From Chloroflexota bacterium (lineage in GTDB: Bacteria > Chloroflexota > Dehalococcoidia > SM23-28-2 > RBG-16-64-32): a DNA stretch of 15,342 nucleotides. A program made the translations under genes and the position numbers. Below the pieces are notes generated by a model that saw nothing but the letters and a program-made list of their open reading frames with translations, did not search any database and was not told the origin of the DNA. Positions 14,232 to 15,342 of this stretch are shown piece after piece (within the stretch, counting starts at the first letter, position 1; every line of letters starts with the position of its first letter). The stretch spans positions 4,646 through 19,987 of the forward strand of contig VBJT01000039.1 of assembly GCA_005880075.1 (NCBI GenBank). The letters run 5' to 3'.

Positions 14232-14961
14232 TCAACCGCGAAGCGTGACTTCGCCCGCCTCTATGGTCCTCTTGTGGCCGTCCGGCCCGGCGACAATGAG
14301 ATTACCGTTGCAGTCAACACTTTCGGCCGTTCCCTCGTAAATCTGGTCGCCGACCGTTACTCGAACGTCCTTGCCCAGTGTGTCGAGCCGGGAGCGCCAC
14401 GCCTCGAAGACGGCGTCGCTCTCAGCCGTACCCTCGTAAAGCACCTCGAAGCGGTTGAGGAAGGCGGAGAGCAGGTTCTCTCGGGATGTCTCTCTGCCAA
14501 GCTCGCGCTTGATGCTTGTGGCAATGCCCGCGATTTCGGGCGATTGCTCGATATCGAAATTCACGTTAATCCCGGCCCCGACGAGGGCGTGTTGGACCGC
14601 AGACCCGGAGATTTCGCTTTCGATTAGTATCCCCGAAAGCTTGCGGCCGCCGACAAGCACGTCGTTCGGCCACTTGATACGTGGGCTGAGGCCCGTCAAC
14701 TCCTCGACCGCGAGCGCAACGGCGAGCGGCGCGACGATGCTGAGCGAGCGTAGCCGGTCCCGGCGAGACCCAGGCGCGGTCGAAGCGGCCGCGGCCTTTC
14801 GTCTGCTCCTCGGCGACAATTACGGTGCCCTCGGGTGCGTCGGCTTCCCCCTCCCGGCGGGCGTCGTCCATGGTGGAACCAGTGCTGGCCAGGTAAACGA
14901 TCCGCCGGCCGACGAAGCGCGTCGCTAGGCGCTCTTCGACCTCCGCGAGATTGAGCCACAT
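14232..14961 (-). pseudogene. birA: Biotin-[acetyl-CoA-carboxylase] ligase BirA, broken by deletion and frameshift
   Basis: BirA activates biotin as biotinyl-AMP and attaches it to biotin carboxyl carrier protein. The N-terminal part, from the ATG at 14961 to about 14763, has STGSTMDDAR (26-35), GTVIVAEEQTKGRGRFDRAW (45-64, biotinyl-AMP loop) and VSPG. The family's following strand, roughly 15 residues of the (G)NLY(L/F)S(I/L) type, is missing. The sequence resumes in another frame with LRSLSIVAPLAVALAVEEL, RIKWPNDVLV (catalytic Lys), RKLSGILIES, GAGINVN and a C-terminal SH3-like domain, to the stop at 14232. No N-terminal HTH is present, so this is a ligase-only form. No Shine-Dalgarno precedes the ATG. 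It is the first gene downstream of the structured leader at 15021-15222. Whether the break is real needs the reads. Confidence 0.8.
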
Positions 14962-15020
14962 GGAGACAAGGATATGAGGAGCAAGGAGCCGCCAGCCAGA
15001 GGAACGAGCTTTCGCGCGTC

Positions 15021-15056
15021 AAAACAAGAGGCCGGCCCTTTCAGGCCGGCCTCTTG
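15021..15056 (-). terminator. Strong intrinsic terminator 60 bases before birA
   Basis: A perfect 13-bp stem (15025-15037 with 15044-15056, CAAGAGGCCGGCC and its complement) with a 6-base loop is followed on the minus strand by TTTT (15024-15021). The orientation fits termination of minus-strand transcripts that would otherwise enter birA, so it is a candidate attenuator. Confidence 0.8.
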
Positions 15057-15061
15057 CGCTC

Positions 15062-15136
15062 GGCACGTAAACCTGTCCACGCGCCTTTCAGCTATTACAC
15101 CAGCACCTCAGAGAGGTGAAGGTGTGAACGGACAGG
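15062..15136 (-). ncRNA. Structured leader RNA with nested hairpins and possible pseudoknot
   Basis: On the minus strand ACACC-tt-CACCTC-tct-GAGGTG-ct-GGTGT (15125-15097) forms a nested 5+6 bp hairpin. A second stem, GGCGCGT with ACGTGCC (15085-15079 with 15068-15062, one G-U), has GGACAGG in its loop (15078-15072). That loop is the exact complement of CCTGTCC at 15136-15130, so a pseudoknot or a mutually exclusive long-range stem is possible. CACCTC (15118-15113) can also pair with GAGGTG in the Shine-Dalgarno at 15177-15172. No known riboswitch class is recognised. Pairings are read by eye, not folded. Confidence 0.45.
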
Positions 15137-15166
15137 CCTATAGCCAGAGCTCGTATTGTCGTCCAT
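15095..15166 (-). CDS. Candidate 23-residue leader peptide or small protein
   Basis: An ATG at 15166 opens 23 codons ending in TAA-TAG (15097-15092). It is preceded at 15180-15171 by AGGAGGTGAT, a ten-base exact match to the anti-Shine-Dalgarno, four bases before the ATG. This is by far the best ribosome-binding site in the window. The peptide starts MDDNTSSGYRP and ends SHLHLSEVLV; there is no run of one amino acid that would point to a classical amino-acid attenuator. The coding region overlaps the first hairpin and the CCTGTCC element, so translation would remodel the RNA. It lies between a promoter and the terminator ahead of birA. It could also be an independent small protein. Confidence 0.5.
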   Translation of the reverse strand: MDDNTSSGYRPVRSHLHLSEVLV

Positions 15167-15192
15167 TCACATCACCTCCTTTCCTGCGTCGC

Positions 15193-15222
15193 ATCGTAGC
15201 AGAAGGCGGCTGGGCCTCACAA
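15193..15222 (-). promoter_or_regulatory. Extended -10 promoter of the birA leader
   Basis: On the minus strand TTGTGA (15217-15222) and TACGAT (15193-15198) are 18 bases apart, with TGC directly before the -10, the same extension seen at hisZ. Transcription would start near 15186, a few bases before the Shine-Dalgarno at 15180-15171. Confidence 0.5.
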
Positions 15223-15243
15223 GGGGAAATACGGCGGATTTCT

Positions 15244-15269
15244 GAAAATTATTCCCGGTGGTCACCCGG
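15244..15269 (-). terminator. Possible terminator of an upstream minus-strand gene
   Basis: CCGGGTG and CACCGG (15269-15255) can form a short bulged hairpin, followed on the minus strand by GAATAATTTTC. It lies between a possible gene end at 15296 and the birA leader promoter. Confidence 0.35.
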
Positions 15270-15295
15270 CCGCGCTCGGCATTCAGTTCCCGCAC

Positions 15296-15342
15296 TCAAC
15301 GGCCATAGCCGAGATCGCGCACCACCCGGCGAGCCATAGTCG
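15296..15342 (-). CDS. Possible C-terminal end of a gene running off the window
   Basis: One minus-strand frame reads MARRVVRDLGYGR and then stops at 15298-15296, just before a terminator-like hairpin. This is too short to identify, and another frame is also open here, so the call is tentative. Confidence 0.2.
   Translation of the reverse strand, partial: TMARRVVRDLGYGR

Noticed and set aside
15168..15183. Plus-strand CATCACCTCCTTTC resembling the 3' end of 16S rRNA
   Set aside because: None of the preceding conserved 16S sequence is present; it is the complement of a very good Shine-Dalgarno on the minus strand.

Overview
The window looks like a piece of a high-GC bacterial chromosome, most likely from the Chloroflexota (Dehalococcoidia-like). 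That placement is my inference from the flavour of the purine and histidine proteins, the frequent GTG/TTG starts and the overlapping genes; no rRNA or other marker here proves it. No rRNA, tRNA, CRISPR array, transposase or phage gene is visible.

Layout. (1) 1-1475: a lower-GC, accessory-looking segment. A minus-strand EVE-like/NucS-like endonuclease gene, cut by the window edge and frameshifted, diverges from two small unknown plus-strand genes. (2) 1473-1798: C/T-rich sequence without a convincing gene. (3) 1799-5166: a plus-strand purine cluster, purB, purC, a pyridoxamine-oxidase-like flavoprotein, a DinB-like protein and purS. A 247-base gap after the native end of purB carries short dispersed repeats. 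(4) 5214-11864: a tightly packed minus-strand histidine operon transcribed in the order hisZ, hisG (two HisG domains in one chain), a Zn-dependent phospholipase C-like gene, hisD, hisC, hisB and a small membrane protein. (5) 11985-14218: a plus-strand NfeD-type membrane protease and stomatin pair, divergent from hisZ. (6) 14232-15342: a broken minus-strand birA, preceded by what looks like a structured attenuator leader. That leader has an extended -10 promoter, a very strong Shine-Dalgarno, a 23-codon ORF, competing hairpins and an intrinsic terminator 60 bases before birA. The last bases may hold the tail of a further minus-strand gene.

Two things stand out. First, the birA leader (about 15021-15222) has the parts of an undescribed cis-regulatory RNA. 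Second, conserved genes repeatedly lack internal blocks of roughly 15-35 codons or change frame: purB twice, purC, the flavoprotein, DinB, the phospholipase-like gene, birA and the EVE-endonuclease. Other genes (purS, hisB, hisC, hisD, hisG, hisZ, nfeD, slp) look complete. This could be assembly damage or real decay, and it limits how the affected genes should be read.

The purine genes serve IMP/AMP synthesis: PurC makes SAICAR, PurB acts on SAICAR and adenylosuccinate, and PurS is part of FGAM synthetase. The his genes cover the first step (HisZ/HisG) and steps seven, eight and ten (HisB, HisC, HisD) of histidine synthesis; the middle-step genes are not in this window.
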